A stretch of DNA of 64,000 bases from Myxococcales bacterium (GTDB lineage Bacteria; Myxococcota; Myxococcia; Myxococcales; Myxococcaceae): assembly GCA_030681895.1 (NCBI GenBank), contig JAUXRI010000287.1, forward strand, positions 52,390-116,389. Direction: 5' to 3'. Positions within the stretch are counted from its first letter, which is position 1. Every line of letters begins with the position of its first letter. Shown one piece after another: positions 42,522 through 52,900 of the stretch. Position numbers and translations under genes: made by a program. The notes below the pieces were generated by a model, which was given only the letters and a program-made list of their open reading frames with translations, made no database searches and had not been told where the DNA came from.

Positions 42522-43718
42522 ATGAGTGACTGCACGGCGTGCGGTGTGCTGCCGCCCTCGGGGCTGAAATCCTTGTGGGGGCTGTCGGACCCAGACCTTC
42601 GCCTGTGCGCGGTGTGCGGCGACTGGTTCACGTGGACGAGCGCTGCGCCGAACGCGGAGCTCACGCGCATCGCCCGGACGACCGCGCTGGTGATGGAGGA
42701 GCTGCTCAGCGGCACCGTGCGCCCACGTGAAGCCGTCGAGCAGGCCGTGGCGCTCGTCGAGCCGACGCTGTTCGCCGCGCTCATCGACCACCTGAAGGAC
42801 GACGCCCTCGCGCCGCTGCTGGAGCACTTCGTCGCGTGGCTCCCGACCGCCAGCGGACCGCTCGCCACCGCGCTCGGCCAACGACTCGCCACCGCCGTGC
42901 GCTCCCCGCGCTTCAACGCCGCCCTCGGCACGCTGCTCGGTGCAGCGCCCTCGTCGCCACGCTCCCTGCACCTGCTCGGCATGGGCCTCGAGGCCTCGAA
43001 GGGACCAGGTCAGCGCCCGGCCACGCCGCTGTCGGCCGACGAGGTCGCTGACTTCTGGGCGCTCGGCGTCTCGCTCGAAGCCAATTTGGTGCCCGACCCC
43101 GAGTGGGCGCGCGCCGTCGCCGAGTCACGCGTGCAGGAGGTGTCGTCCTACAGCTCGATGGGCACGGCCGAGACCGGGTGGGTGCGGTGCTCGAGCGCGA
43201 CGACACGGAAGAGCGAGTGCGCCGTCGTCCCGCCCGGCGCGACGGCTGAGCACACCTCGTTCAGCGACATGGCAGACGACCGCGACACCATCGCCGTCTG
43301 CTGGCAGCCCTTCTGGAACACGCAGGTCGCCGTGGCGCTCGGCCACGTGAAGGGCTCACTGAAGCGATACGTGCTCGCGGAGTGCGCGCGGCAGCTCGGC
43401 GCGCTCGAGCGCAGCTGGCCGCACGAGGGAGAACATGAAGACACGCGGCAGAGGCTGGTCGGCTGGCTCGACGACGTCACACTGACGTCCGAGGAGCTCG
43501 AGGGCGAGCTCGCGGCGGTGAAGCAGGTCTCGCTCGTTCATCTCGTGCGCGGCGTGCGCGCCCGCTGGCTGAAGCACGACTGCAACGCCGCGGTGGCTGC
43601 GGTGTTGATGAGCGCCGAGCGGGGCAAGCGTGACTTCTGGGGCCACGGCAACACGGAGCTCGAGGCCGCGGTTCGGATGGAGCTGCTCCGATTCATCGTT
43701 CGCCTCGTGCGCCAATGA
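42522..43718 (+). CDS. Hypothetical protein with N-terminal Cys-pair motif
   Basis: The 398-residue protein starts MSDCTACGVLPPSG and has CAVCGDW at ~28, giving two C-x2-C pairs like a zinc ribbon. The rest is helical, with repeated ~35-residue hydrophobic helices (LIDHLKDDALAPLLEHFVAW, LVHLVRGVRARWLKH), and resembles HEAT-like scaffolds. There is no signal peptide or membrane segment, so it is likely cytoplasmic. Family not recognised. ATG 42522 was taken because the in-frame upstream extension has no coding character. Confidence 0.72.
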   Translation: MSDCTACGVLPPSGLKSLWGLSDPDLRLCAVCGDWFTWTSAAPNAELTRIARTTALVMEELLSGTVRPREAVEQAVALVEPTLFAALIDHLKDDALAPLLEHFVAWLPTASGPLATALGQRLATAVRSPRFNAALGTLLGAAPSSPRSLHLLGMGLEASKGPGQRPATPLSADEVADFWALGVSLEANLVPDPEWARAVAESRVQEVSSYSSMGTAETGWVRCSSATTRKSECAVVPPGATAEHTSFSDMADDRDTIAVCWQPFWNTQVAVALGHVKGSLKRYVLAECARQLGALERSWPHEGEHEDTRQRLVGWLDDVTLTSEELEGELAAVKQVSLVHLVRGVRARWLKHDCNAAVAAVLMSAERGKRDFWGHGNTELEAAVRMELLRFIVRLVRQ

Positions 43719-43759
43719 CGGCGAGCACCGGAAGCGTCAGCACTTCGTGAGTCAGCCGT

Positions 43760-44500
43760 TCAACGAAGCCTGGCCTCGAAGATGCCGTTGAGCAGTTGAA
43801 TGCCGGTCACGCCCGCGTCGGGAATCATCAGCGTCACTGCCAGGGCCGGAGCTTCGAAGGTGCCCTGGACGACGCCGGCGTCGAGATCGAGCAGGCTGAT
43901 GTTCATGCTGCACGTCCCCGCCGCCACGTTGCCGAACTGGGCCTGGCGCTGCGTCACCCCGCGGCTCTGCTGAACCCCGATGGTGGTGAGTGAAACGGAC
44001 GTTCCGCAGGTCTGACCGCCGAGCCTGGGGACGACCGTCAGCACCACCCGGAGGTTGTCGACGTTGATGGCGCTGACAGGCGCTCCAGGAATCGGCGCCG
44101 ACAGCACGTACGTCGTCCGGATGAACTGAGTGGTGACGCTCGAGGGCATCGCTTGAACGAGGACGACGTCTGGCGGCGCAGGGTCGAAGCCGAGAAGATT
44201 GTCACGAGCGGACAGCAGACCTCCGTCGATGGTGAACGACATGAAGCCGCCGTCAGGAATGGCTTGAGCCCCGCCGCCGCCGGTTGCACTCCCGCCGCCG
44301 GTTGCACTCCCGCCGCCGGTTGCGCTCCCACCGCCGGTTGCGCTCCCACCGCCCGTTGCGCTCCCACCGCCCGTTGCGCTCCCACCGCCAGTTGCGCTCC
44401 CACCGCCGGTTGCGCTCCCGCCGCCTGCCCCGGCGTCTGGCGTTGACGGGGAACCGCAGGAAACGCCCAGAGTCACGACGAAAAGGAGCAAGAAGCGCAT
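43760..44500 (-). CDS. Lipoprotein with GGGSAT repeat stalk
   Basis: The 246-residue protein starts MRFLLLFVVTLGVSCGS with a lipoprotein signal, followed by eight GGGSAT units as a flexible stalk. The ~165-residue head is beta-rich (TTQFIRTTYVLSAPIPGA, DNLRVVLTVVPRLGGQ, ALAVTLMIPDAGVTGIQLL) with two cysteines (TCGTSV, GTCSMN). No domain name can be given. The architecture (lipid anchor, Gly-rich stalk, beta head) is the same as at 1053-2516 and 63528 onward. ATG 44500 was chosen at the signal peptide; the in-frame upstream extension is not coding-like. Confidence 0.78.
   Translation of the reverse strand: MRFLLLFVVTLGVSCGSPSTPDAGAGGGSATGGGSATGGGSATGGGSATGGGSATGGGSATGGGSATGGGSATGGGGAQAIPDGGFMSFTIDGGLLSARDNLLGFDPAPPDVVLVQAMPSSVTTQFIRTTYVLSAPIPGAPVSAINVDNLRVVLTVVPRLGGQTCGTSVSLTTIGVQQSRGVTQRQAQFGNVAAGTCSMNISLLDLDAGVVQGTFEAPALAVTLMIPDAGVTGIQLLNGIFEARLR
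44282..44425 (-). repeat. Eight tandem copies of an 18-bp unit encoding GGGSAT
   Basis: The plus-strand unit is GGTTGCGCTCCCACCGCC with small variations. Eight copies occupy exactly 144 bp. The changes are scattered single bases that mostly keep the six-residue unit. The unit length is divisible by three, so copy-number change keeps the frame. Confidence 0.92.
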
Positions 44501-44753
44501 CCGCCACGGTACCGCGCCCCCGCTCGGACCACGATGTCTTCCCTCGGGCTGGGTCGAACCAGATGTGACTGCGCGCGTCGGCGAGGCGCGCCGGACATGC
44601 TGAGCCACCCGTGGAGCATGGTGACGAAGGTCGCGACGTCGCGCTGGTGGGCGTTCTTCGTGCCGCTGTCCCGCCTCAGTCTCACGCGTGGACGCCAGTC
44701 GCGTGAGGTCGTCACCGGAGCTGAAGGGCGCCGGTCCCGGTAAGGTGCCTCGC

Positions 44754-45572
44754 ATGTCCGAGTTGGCTGTTCCACCCGAGGGCAGTGTCGAGCGTTGGGC
44801 CTGGGACTACGTCACCACCACCTCGCTCGAGCTGAAGCTCTCACCACCGCCGCCACCATCGGTGTGGAGCGCGTCGCCACGCCGCTGGTTGCTCGACCGC
44901 CCCGGCCGCCCGCCAGAGCTGGTGCAGCGAGAAGCCCGCAAGAAGGCCGTGCGTCCCGGCGCGCTCAAGGACGACACCAGGCGGGCCGAGGTGCTGCACA
45001 CCTTCCTCCACCACGAGCTCCAGGCGGCAGAGCTGATGGCGTGGGCGCTGCTCGCGTTTCCCGAGACGCCCGAGGCTTTTCGTCGCGGCCTGTTGGGCAT
45101 CTGCATGGACGAGGTGCGGCACCTGGGGCTCTACCGCGACCACCTGGTGACGCTCGGCCACCCGTTCGGCTCGATGCCCATCAAGGACTGGTTCTGGGAG
45201 CGCGTGCCGGGCGAGTCGACCACCGCGACGCACTTCGTGGCGCGCATGGGCATCGCCTTCGAGGGCGGCAACCTCGACCACGGGGCCCGCTTCACGGAGT
45301 TCTTCGCGGCTGCGGGAGACCCACGCGCGGCCGCGATTCAGGCGCAGATCTGCGAAGAGGAGATCGCTCACACCGCGTTCGCGCTCCACTGGTTCCGCAC
45401 CTTCACCGGCGGCGTCGACTTCGAGCAGTGGCGTGCGTACCTGCCCGAGCCCATCAGCCCGTCGATGACGCGCGGCACGCCACTCAACCTCGAGGCCCGT
45501 CGGCGCGCGGGCTATCCTCCCGAGTTCCTCGACGCGCTCGCGGCCTGGGGCACGGACCATGTCGAGCGCTGA
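44754..45572 (+). CDS. DUF455 ferritin-like protein
   Basis: The 272-residue protein matches the DUF455 ferritin-like family. It shows a four-helix diiron pattern: HHE (E88), E120-V-R-H123, E170 in IAFEGGNLDHG and E203-x2-H206 in CEEEIAHTAF. Such proteins use a carboxylate-bridged di-metal site for oxidation or hydroxylation chemistry (relatives include tRNA hydroxylase MiaE); the substrate here is unknown. ATG 44754 lies just before the conserved start; an in-frame start at 44688 is weaker. The 3' end overlaps the ATP-grasp gene by 14 bases, so the two are almost certainly translated together and work on the same product. Confidence 0.85.
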   Translation: MSELAVPPEGSVERWAWDYVTTTSLELKLSPPPPPSVWSASPRRWLLDRPGRPPELVQREARKKAVRPGALKDDTRRAEVLHTFLHHELQAAELMAWALLAFPETPEAFRRGLLGICMDEVRHLGLYRDHLVTLGHPFGSMPIKDWFWERVPGESTTATHFVARMGIAFEGGNLDHGARFTEFFAAAGDPRAAAIQAQICEEEIAHTAFALHWFRTFTGGVDFEQWRAYLPEPISPSMTRGTPLNLEARRRAGYPPEFLDALAAWGTDHVER

Positions 45573-46476
45573 GCCGGTCGCGTGGGTGCTCAACCTCGAC
45601 GCCGAAGACGAGCTCGCGCGGGGCGGCGCGCACACGCCCACCGACGTGATGAAGGCGCGCATCGAAAGCCTGGAGCCCCGGCTCCGAGGAGGGTTGATCC
45701 GCCCGGCAGACGGCGTGCTCTGGCCCGGCAGTGAGCCGGTGGAGCGCGGTCTCTGGGGACGCGCGTGGTGTCTGACCCGCTGGGCGCGCACGCAACTGGA
45801 GCAGGCCGAACTGCGCGTTCCCCGTGCTCCGAGCGCCGAGGTGCTGCGGCGCGTGAATCACCGCCGCTTCGCGCACGAGCTGGGTCAGGCGCTCCCGAGC
45901 GCGGGCTGGGCCGCGAACCGAGAGCAGCTCACCTCGTTGCTCGAAGCGACCGGCACGCTCGAGCAGGTGTCCGTGGAGCAGAGCTGGTTGATCAAACGAC
46001 CACTCGGGTACGCGGGGCGCGGGCGGCGGACGCTGCGGCCTGGTGCTCTCACCAAGGCTGATCAGGCCTGGCTCGATGCATCGATGCGTGACGGAGACGG
46101 GCTGCAGGTCGAGCCGCTGGTCGCCCGCGAACTCGACTGCGCGCTGCATGGGTGGCTGGCGGAGGACGGGGCGTGCACGTTTGGCCAGCCCACGCTCCAG
46201 CACCTCGACGACACCGGCGCCTGGCAGTCCACCGAGCTCGCACCACCGGGGTCGCTCATGGAGTCCGAGTTCCTGGCGCTCACGCGAGAGGCACACCGCA
46301 CCGCCGACGCGCTGCACGCCGGGGGCTACTTCGGTCCGTTCGGGCTCGACGCGTTTCGCTGGCTGGCGCCTGACGGGCAGCTCCACTTCCAGCCGCGCAG
46401 CGAAGTGAACGCGCGGTACTCGATGGGCTGGGCGACGGGAATGGGTGACTTCCGACCGCCGGCCGGCGCGTTCTAG
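45559..46476 (+). CDS. ATP-grasp-like ligase coupled to DUF455 protein
   Basis: The 305-residue protein has ATP-grasp landmarks. The strand-loop SWLIKRPLGYAGRGRRTL (~142-160) looks like the ATP-binding lysine and Gly-rich loop. LQVEPLVARELDCALHGWLA resembles the central hinge. The end block HFQPRSEVNARYSMGWATG carries the E-x-N metal-binding pattern. ATP-grasp enzymes join a carboxylate to an amine or thiol through an acyl-phosphate, as in peptide ligases. The overall sequence is not one of the common families I know. The 14-base overlap with the diiron gene argues for a two-step modification pathway, perhaps on a peptide or small metabolite; this is inference. Confidence 0.75.
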   Translation: MSSAEPVAWVLNLDAEDELARGGAHTPTDVMKARIESLEPRLRGGLIRPADGVLWPGSEPVERGLWGRAWCLTRWARTQLEQAELRVPRAPSAEVLRRVNHRRFAHELGQALPSAGWAANREQLTSLLEATGTLEQVSVEQSWLIKRPLGYAGRGRRTLRPGALTKADQAWLDASMRDGDGLQVEPLVARELDCALHGWLAEDGACTFGQPTLQHLDDTGAWQSTELAPPGSLMESEFLALTREAHRTADALHAGGYFGPFGLDAFRWLAPDGQLHFQPRSEVNARYSMGWATGMGDFRPPAGAF

Positions 46477-46571
46477 CCCTTCACACCTCATGGGAGGGCG
46501 CTCCGGCACTTTTGATTGCCGACTCACACCGCGCGCCGCACGCTTCCCTGAATCACTTCGGGGAGCCACTC

Positions 46572-47750
46572 ATGAACCATCGCTTCATCGCCCTGCTCGG
46601 CGTGCTCGTGTCCATCTCAGTGGGCGCCGCGACGCCGGCCACGCAGCGCGCCATTCGCAACCTGAACTCGGTGTTCGGCTCGGTGACGCTGCTGCCAGAG
46701 CTCCGCACCGCGGTGCCCGCCGGCCAGGAGCAGACGGCGAAGAACCTGCTGCGCGACCTCGAGACGGCGTGTCAGCGAGGCGAACGTGAGCTCGGCGGCA
46801 TTCCCGAAGCCGACAAGGCCGACCCGGCGGTCACCGAGCTCGCGGCGAAGCTTCAGACGTTTCAAGCGTTCCGCGACGACCTGAAGAAGGCCATCGAAGG
46901 CGGAGCCGCCACCAGCGCCGCGAACGACGCGCTCTTCCGCGCGTTCCGCGAAGAGACCAAGCCGTTCGCCGCGGCCGTCACTGCGTTTCGTCGTGGGCCG
47001 CAAGGCAGCCCGCAAGACCTGAAGGCGGCCGCTGCGCAGTTGGCGAAGCTCGATGCGCTCTGCAAGTCGAAGTACCCGGGCATCGCCGACGACCAGAAGC
47101 TCTCCTTCGCGCTGAACATCGAGCCGGGCACCTGGTGCGCGACCGCTGCGAAGGCCGACGCCATCGCGAACGCGGCCATCAGCGCTGGCGCCGCAGCGTC
47201 GCTCGACCGCGTCGTCGCCGACGTCATCGAGGCCACGAAGGAGCTGAAGAAGAACCAGGGGCACGTCGGCGTCGACGACCGGCCGTACGAGCTGCTGAAG
47301 GACCGCGCGGGCGGCAAGGCGAAGCTCGAGAAGCAGCTCAAGGCCTCGCTCGACGCCGCAGGCCAGCCGATGCCCGAGAAGCCCTTTCAGAAGCTCGACG
47401 AGGCGCTCGACGCGTTCGGCGCTGAAATCGACCGGCTCGCCCCGACGTGGACGTTCGAAGCGCCGCACCACGACGGAGCGCTCGAGTCGGGCGCGAAGGC
47501 AGCGCTCGCAAAGCAGTACCCCGGCCGCGCGGCGGTGAAGTCGGGAATGCTCTTCGAGCACGCCACCATCGACAAGAACGCGCTGGGCGTGCCGACCGAG
47601 CGCTACCGCACGGGCGCCGTCCTCGCGAAGGCGCCGGGCACGTGGTGCGAGTACCGCGAGTTCACCGCGCACGAGACGTACTCGGGGGGCGGCAAGTACG
47701 CGGCGCCGCGTTTCACCTTCCGCGCGGTGCGGTTCCAGAAGTGCCCGTGA
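46572..47750 (+). CDS. Secreted helical protein of unknown function
   Basis: A good SD (GGGGAG, six bases before) supports ATG 46572, which starts a signal peptide (HRFIALLGVLVSISVGAAT). The 392-residue product is rich in Ala/Lys helices and ends with a beta-rich Cys-containing part (GTWCEYREFTAHETYSGGGK, VRFQKCP). A CRGERELG-like Cys block lies near the start. No family recognised. The protein is probably periplasmic or extracellular, and monocistronic. Confidence 0.72.
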   Translation: MNHRFIALLGVLVSISVGAATPATQRAIRNLNSVFGSVTLLPELRTAVPAGQEQTAKNLLRDLETACQRGERELGGIPEADKADPAVTELAAKLQTFQAFRDDLKKAIEGGAATSAANDALFRAFREETKPFAAAVTAFRRGPQGSPQDLKAAAAQLAKLDALCKSKYPGIADDQKLSFALNIEPGTWCATAAKADAIANAAISAGAAASLDRVVADVIEATKELKKNQGHVGVDDRPYELLKDRAGGKAKLEKQLKASLDAAGQPMPEKPFQKLDEALDAFGAEIDRLAPTWTFEAPHHDGALESGAKAALAKQYPGRAAVKSGMLFEHATIDKNALGVPTERYRTGAVLAKAPGTWCEYREFTAHETYSGGGKYAAPRFTFRAVRFQKCP

Positions 47751-47842
47751 GCCACGCCGAGAAGGACTCGCGCTGCTCGCTGTGAGCGCAGTGATCAGAC
47801 TCGGCGCCGTCTGAGTCGGGTGAGCAACTGCGAGCTCGCGCC

Positions 47843-49183
47843 TCAGGGGCTCCGCAGGACGGTGGCTCGCACGCCGGGGCCTTCCAGGATGTTCTCGGTC
47901 ACCACCATCAGGTGCCCGTCGTTCGCCATGAGCATCGGGAACTGCGCCGAGGTGCAGATGCTGCCCAGCCGCGCCACCTCGGCCCCCATGACGTCGAAGG
48001 ACACGAGCTCGAAGCCCCACGCTCTGGGCGCGAGCACCAGCCACTGGCTTCCGCTCCAGGCCAGCGAGGCCGGAAGGCCGGAGCGGCCGACGACCTGTGA
48101 CGAGACCGGCGTGCCGGTGGGGTCGGTCAGCGTCAGCATCGTCGACGTCCCCTGGCCCCAGGTGATCGCGAGACCGCCATCGCGTGTCGCGACCGTGGCG
48201 TAGTGACCGAAGACGGTGTCGCCGATGTGCGTGGTGCGGGTCGAGGTTGGCGTGATGAACGCGAGGTCGAGGCCTCCGTCCTGGTCGAAGGCCGGGTAGA
48301 TGGCCGTCTGGCCGTCGACGACGATGGTTCGGCCCGCTCGGGTCGGCACCTGTCTGACGGCCTCGACCTTGGTGGTGAGCCAGTGCGCGACCCCATGGTT
48401 GATGACGAGCCACTGGTTGCGGTCCTGAACCCAGACGACGAGCGGGATGTTGTCAGTGGGTGTGGCGAGGGTGACCGACGCTCCGTTGCTGTCCTCGAAG
48501 GTGGCCGGCATCTGAAAGTCGCCCTCCACGAAGCCGAGAACACCGTCGTGAGCGGCGACGGCCGAAGCGGTGCCGAGGCCCGCGCGTGTCTGGGTGGTGC
48601 CGTTGGCGGCGACGGTGAACAGTTCAGTCGCGCGGCGAACGACGAACCCATCGAGGTATGTGTTGAGCGTGACGAGGCCAGACCCGGTGCCGAAGCGGCG
48701 CGCGCCCCAGAGCGCATTCAGGCAGCCGCCGTCGACCGACCCGGCGTCGAACGGCTCTTCATTGCCACCCGCGTCGAAGGCTGGGCCGTTCATTCCGGCA
48801 TCACCTCCGGCATCACCCTGTTGAGTCGTCGACGCGTTCACCGCGAGCTGCGTTCGGGCGCTGACGCCCTTCGAGTCCTGGGCCACGAGGGTGGCGCGAA
48901 TGGCGTCACGGCTGGTCGCGCCGAAGTCGACGGTGACGGTCTGGGTCGAGCCCGGCGCGACCGTGACGCTCGCAGGCACCTCGAAGCGTGGGTCGTCGAC
49001 GACGAGCGTGAGGCTCACGGCCGCTCGGGTGGGGTTGTCGAGGGTGATGGTGCGTTGCACCCGGGCTCCGGGGGCGGGCGCACCAAACGAGAGGGAGGTG
49101 GGGCTCAGCGTCCATTGCTCGTCGGCAGCACCGCAGGTGCACGACGCGGCGAGCAGGACGCTGCAGGTGATGAACACTCTCAT
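47843..49183 (-). CDS. Lipoprotein with ASH-type Ig domain and propeller-like C-terminus
   Basis: The 446-residue protein has a lipoprotein signal (MRVFITCSVLLAASCTCGAA) and an Ig-like domain (LSPTSLSFGAPAPGARVQRT, VTVAPGSTQTVTVDFGATS). A short DAGG linker carries FDAGSVDGGC. A ~280-residue beta-rich region of repeated strands follows (WLVINHGVAHWLTTK, LVVWVQDRNQ). The layout matches the protein at 28725-30710 minus its Cys repeats. It is likely displayed on the outer membrane; binding partner unknown. It is divergent from nothing close by and tail-to-tail with the gene ending at 47750. Confidence 0.78.
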   Translation of the reverse strand: MRVFITCSVLLAASCTCGAADEQWTLSPTSLSFGAPAPGARVQRTITLDNPTRAAVSLTLVVDDPRFEVPASVTVAPGSTQTVTVDFGATSRDAIRATLVAQDSKGVSARTQLAVNASTTQQGDAGGDAGMNGPAFDAGGNEEPFDAGSVDGGCLNALWGARRFGTGSGLVTLNTYLDGFVVRRATELFTVAANGTTQTRAGLGTASAVAAHDGVLGFVEGDFQMPATFEDSNGASVTLATPTDNIPLVVWVQDRNQWLVINHGVAHWLTTKVEAVRQVPTRAGRTIVVDGQTAIYPAFDQDGGLDLAFITPTSTRTTHIGDTVFGHYATVATRDGGLAITWGQGTSTMLTLTDPTGTPVSSQVVGRSGLPASLAWSGSQWLVLAPRAWGFELVSFDVMGAEVARLGSICTSAQFPMLMANDGHLMVVTENILEGPGVRATVLRSP

Positions 49184-49253
49184 CGACCAACGGTGCCTGA
49201 AGCCCGAGTCGAAGGCGAACGGAGAAGCGGCCCATGGCAGGGCGCGCCATCGG

Positions 49254-49682
49254 TCAGCGCAGCACGCCGCGACGCGACATCACGACCGCGTACCACGCCA
49301 GCACCGCGGCGAGCCCCAGCGGCACCAGCACGTCGAACACCGACTGCCGCACGCCAAAGACAATCAACCGGTCCATGAACCCGAAGGTGATGAGGTCGAG
49401 CCCTGCCTGCGCGAACACCGCGACCACCGCGACACGAACCGTGGCGCGACGCCGGAGCAGCAGCAGCACCGAAGCGACGACTGCACCGAAGACGCCCACC
49501 GCCCACAACACGGCGGGAAGAACCGGGTAGTGCGCGAAGTAGGCGCGCTGCGCCGGGTCGTAGTCGAGCAGCTCGAAGTAGGCGGCTTCGTGTCGGCGCG
49601 TCATGACGTAGTCAAAGGCACCGATGGCATTGAAGACGGCCGAGACGCCTCCCACGAGCCACAGATGCCACGGTGCGCGCAT
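49254..49682 (-). CDS. Four-helix membrane protein
   Basis: The 142-residue protein begins MRAPWHLWLVGGVSAVFN. It has four hydrophobic helices, including YPVLPAVLWAVGVFGAVVAS and SVFDVLVPLGLAAVLAWYAV. The first half, with AIGAFDYVMTRRHEAAYFEL, resembles a small uncharacterised membrane family widespread in Proteobacteria that starts with LWLVGG...FDYVMT. Function unknown. ATG 49682 was chosen over an in-frame upstream start because the family starts at this point. Confidence 0.72.
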   Translation of the reverse strand: MRAPWHLWLVGGVSAVFNAIGAFDYVMTRRHEAAYFELLDYDPAQRAYFAHYPVLPAVLWAVGVFGAVVASVLLLLRRRATVRVAVVAVFAQAGLDLITFGFMDRLIVFGVRQSVFDVLVPLGLAAVLAWYAVVMSRRGVLR

Positions 49683-49916
49683 CGCGACACGCTGATCACC
49701 CTGCGCGGCGCTGGTCGCCTTGATGGACACGGTTCGGCGTACCAGAGGCGCCCGTGGACGCCCAGCCCTCGGGGCACTCAGCGCCATCGGCCGGCGTGAC
49801 CGCGTCGCCTCACAGTCGCACCTGCGGGGCGTGTGCAGGACCCTCTTCGTGTGGGCGGCGCTTCTGCCCGCACCTCGTTCCTGCTTTGGTCCCCAGCGTC
49901 GTCGATCGGGGGAGCC

Positions 49917-52900
49917 ATGCGCGTCGTGCTGCTGTTCGTCGCTGCTTCGCTGTCTGCGTCGTGCGTCACGAAGGCGCCCGTGCCCAGCGCCCTCGCCGAG
50001 GGGTGCTTGCTGAACTCCGACTGCGAGTCACCGCTCGTCTGTGCGTTTCGCCGCTGCCACAGCGCGTGTGAGACGAGCCGCGACTGCCCCGCTGGGCTGC
50101 ACTGCCGGCCCGCCGACCGGCCCTTCAACGTCTGCCTGTTGCCTGACGAGGTTCGCTGCGAGCGCGACACCGACTGCGTGAACGCGATGAGCTGCGGCGT
50201 CGATGGCATCTGCCGCAGCGCGTGCACCTCGGCCCTCGCGTGTCTGCCGGAGCAGCTGTGCGTGCAGGGTGTCTGCGCTGACGGTGTCGAGCTGATCAAC
50301 GGCACGCTGCCCATCGTCATCGACGCGGGCTTCGGCTGTACGCGCAACTCCGAGTGTCCCGTGGGCGAGCTCTGCGCGCGGGGCGTCTGCATCGCGGAGT
50401 GCGTGAACTCCCGCGACTGTCCGGTCGGCGCGACGTGCGTCGGCGGCCGGTGTCTGGGTGGACGGTGCGCGCTCCACAGCGACTGCCCACCAGGCCAGCG
50501 GTGCAGTCCTGTCGGCTGGTGCGCTCCGGAGTGCGTCGAGCCGCGCGATTGCCCGAGCGGGCTCTCCTGTGTGAACGCCGTCTGCACCACGCCGACGCCC
50601 GATGCGGGACCGGTGGCCGACGCTGGCGCTGGAGCCGATGGCGGACTCGACGGCGGCGCGGTCGTCACCGACGCCGGCGCGCCCGATGCCGGTCCGCGCT
50701 GCGTGCTCAACGGAGAGTGCGGCGCTGGCCGCTGGTGTGACGAGGGCACCTGCGCGCCGTCCTGCACGACGTCACCGTGCACAGGCGGGCGGGTCTGCGA
50801 CGCGCGGGTCGGCACGTGCGTGCGTTCGTGCGCGCAGGGCTGCGGCCTGGCGAGCGTCTGTGACACGAGCCCCGACGCAGGCGTCGACGGTGGCATCGGC
50901 GCCTGCCTGCGCACGTGCGATGGCTCCTTCCGCTGCGGCTTCGGCCAGGTGTGCCGCGCCGGCCTCTGCGCCCCTGAGTGCGTGAGCGCGTCGGACTGCC
51001 GCAACGCCCACGCCACCTGCAGCCTCGGCCAGTGTGTCTTCGACGGCACCTGCGACGACGACCGCGACTGCGCAGCGACCGACCTCTGCCGGATGGGACG
51101 TTGTTCGCCACGCCCGACCGCGATGGTCGACGCGGGCGGGGGGCAGCCGCCGTCCTACGCGTGCGCCGAGCCCTGCGACTGTCGGCTGGGAGAGTGGTGC
51201 TCGAGGGGTCGCTGCCTGCCCGACGCGGTGCCCACCTGGTACTTCGCGCGCGACGCCGGTGGGGATGGTCGCAGCACGTCGACGCCCGCAGGCACGCCGT
51301 TCGACGCGCTGGCCGACGCCGGCATCGGCGAGGTGTTGGCCCTGCGCGAAGGAGACACGTGGCCACGCACCGGCTCGGTCGACCTCAAGTCCCGGGTGAG
51401 CCTCGTCGGTGGCTACAAGGTGTGCACGCCACAGCGGTGGGTGCGGGGCGATTCGCTGACGACGACGCTCGCCCTCACCAGCGGCAGCGTTCGCGCGAAC
51501 GCAGTCACCGACGCGTCGCTGCGCTCCGTCACGCTCGTCGTGCAGGGCCCCTCGCTCGAGGCCGCCCTCGTCACCGGCGCCAGCACGAACGGCCTGTGGC
51601 TCGAGCACGTGCGAGGCCGCACCCTCTCCCCCGGAGCCGCGAACCCGGGCCCGGGCGTGCTCGTCTCGTGCACCGCCTGCCCGGACCTGCGGGTGAGCGA
51701 CCTGACGTACCTGACGTCGGAGGCACCGGGCTCGACCACGGGCCTGCTGAGACTCACCGGCGGCTCGGGCACCTTCTCGCGGTTGGTCCTCGAGGCGCAG
51801 CCGCCGATACCGGCGAACAGCTCGCTCGGCATTGGCGTGGACGGCCCGACGGGCCCGATGCGCTTCGAAGACGTCACGCTCGGCGAGCCTGGCGGGCGCT
51901 TTCAGCCCGTCGGCATCTCGATTTCCAACTGTCAGTCCGGTGCCGTCACGCTCGAGCGTGCGACCGTCGCCTGGCCGACTGCCGCCACCACCAGCGTCAA
52001 TGGTGTGGTGGTTCTCGAGTGTGACGTCGCCCTTCGCGACGTGCGGCTGGAGGGCGGCAGCGGCCCATTCCCTCCGTCGGTCACAGGCATGAGCCTCACG
52101 CGAACCGGCGGCACCCTCGAGCGCGTCACCGTGCGTCCGCCGGTGACCTCCACGGCCTTCACGGGCATCGACGTGTCCGCGGCGCGGCCGCTGACCCTGC
52201 GCGACACGCGCGTCGACGCGAGCATCGTTGGTCCGTGCGCGGGCATCGTCGTCGACTTCGTGGCGCAGGGCCCCGTGCTCCTCGAGCGCGTCAGCTCGTT
52301 CGTCAGCGGCACGGCCAACCCGAACGTCGCGCTCGTGCTTCGAAACGTGCCGCCGCAGGTCGGCGTCCGGGTGGTCGACAGCGACCTCGAGGCGACCTCG
52401 AGCGGCTTCTTTTGCAGTCGCAGGGCCATCGCCGTGCAGCTGGTCGGCGCCGCCGCCACCATCGAGCGCTCGAGGCTTCGCGCGTGGTCGAGCGCCTCGC
52501 CAGTCGCCGCTGATGTCGGCGCGACGGCGACCCTCGGGCTCTTCGCGAGCCACCTGTGGACGGGCGCCAACGTCTCGTTCTCCGGGTGCTCGACGAACGA
52601 GAAGGCGGCGGCGCTGGTCCTGGCCGGCGCGGCGCGCATCGGGTCCAGCACCCTCGACGGCGACGGGAGCGAGTTTCAGCAGGAGCCCTCGAGCGCCATC
52701 GCGTGCGATGCGACGAGCACGTCATTGGACGTCAGCTCCTCGATTCTCGGTGGCGGGCGCGCGCAGGGGCCGTGGCTCCTGAATGGGCCCTGCCCCACCA
52801 CGTCGTGGCGCAACACGTGGTTCTGGTTCGACCGGCTCTCCAGCGGCGTTCGCCCGACGGACGCGGTGCTGCAAATCGTCCAGGCCGATGCAGGCGTCTT

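Noticed and set aside
44501..44753. Short frames in the gap between the GGGSAT lipoprotein and the DUF455 gene
   Set aside because: None shows coding bias, a signal or a recognisable motif. The gap probably holds the divergent promoters.
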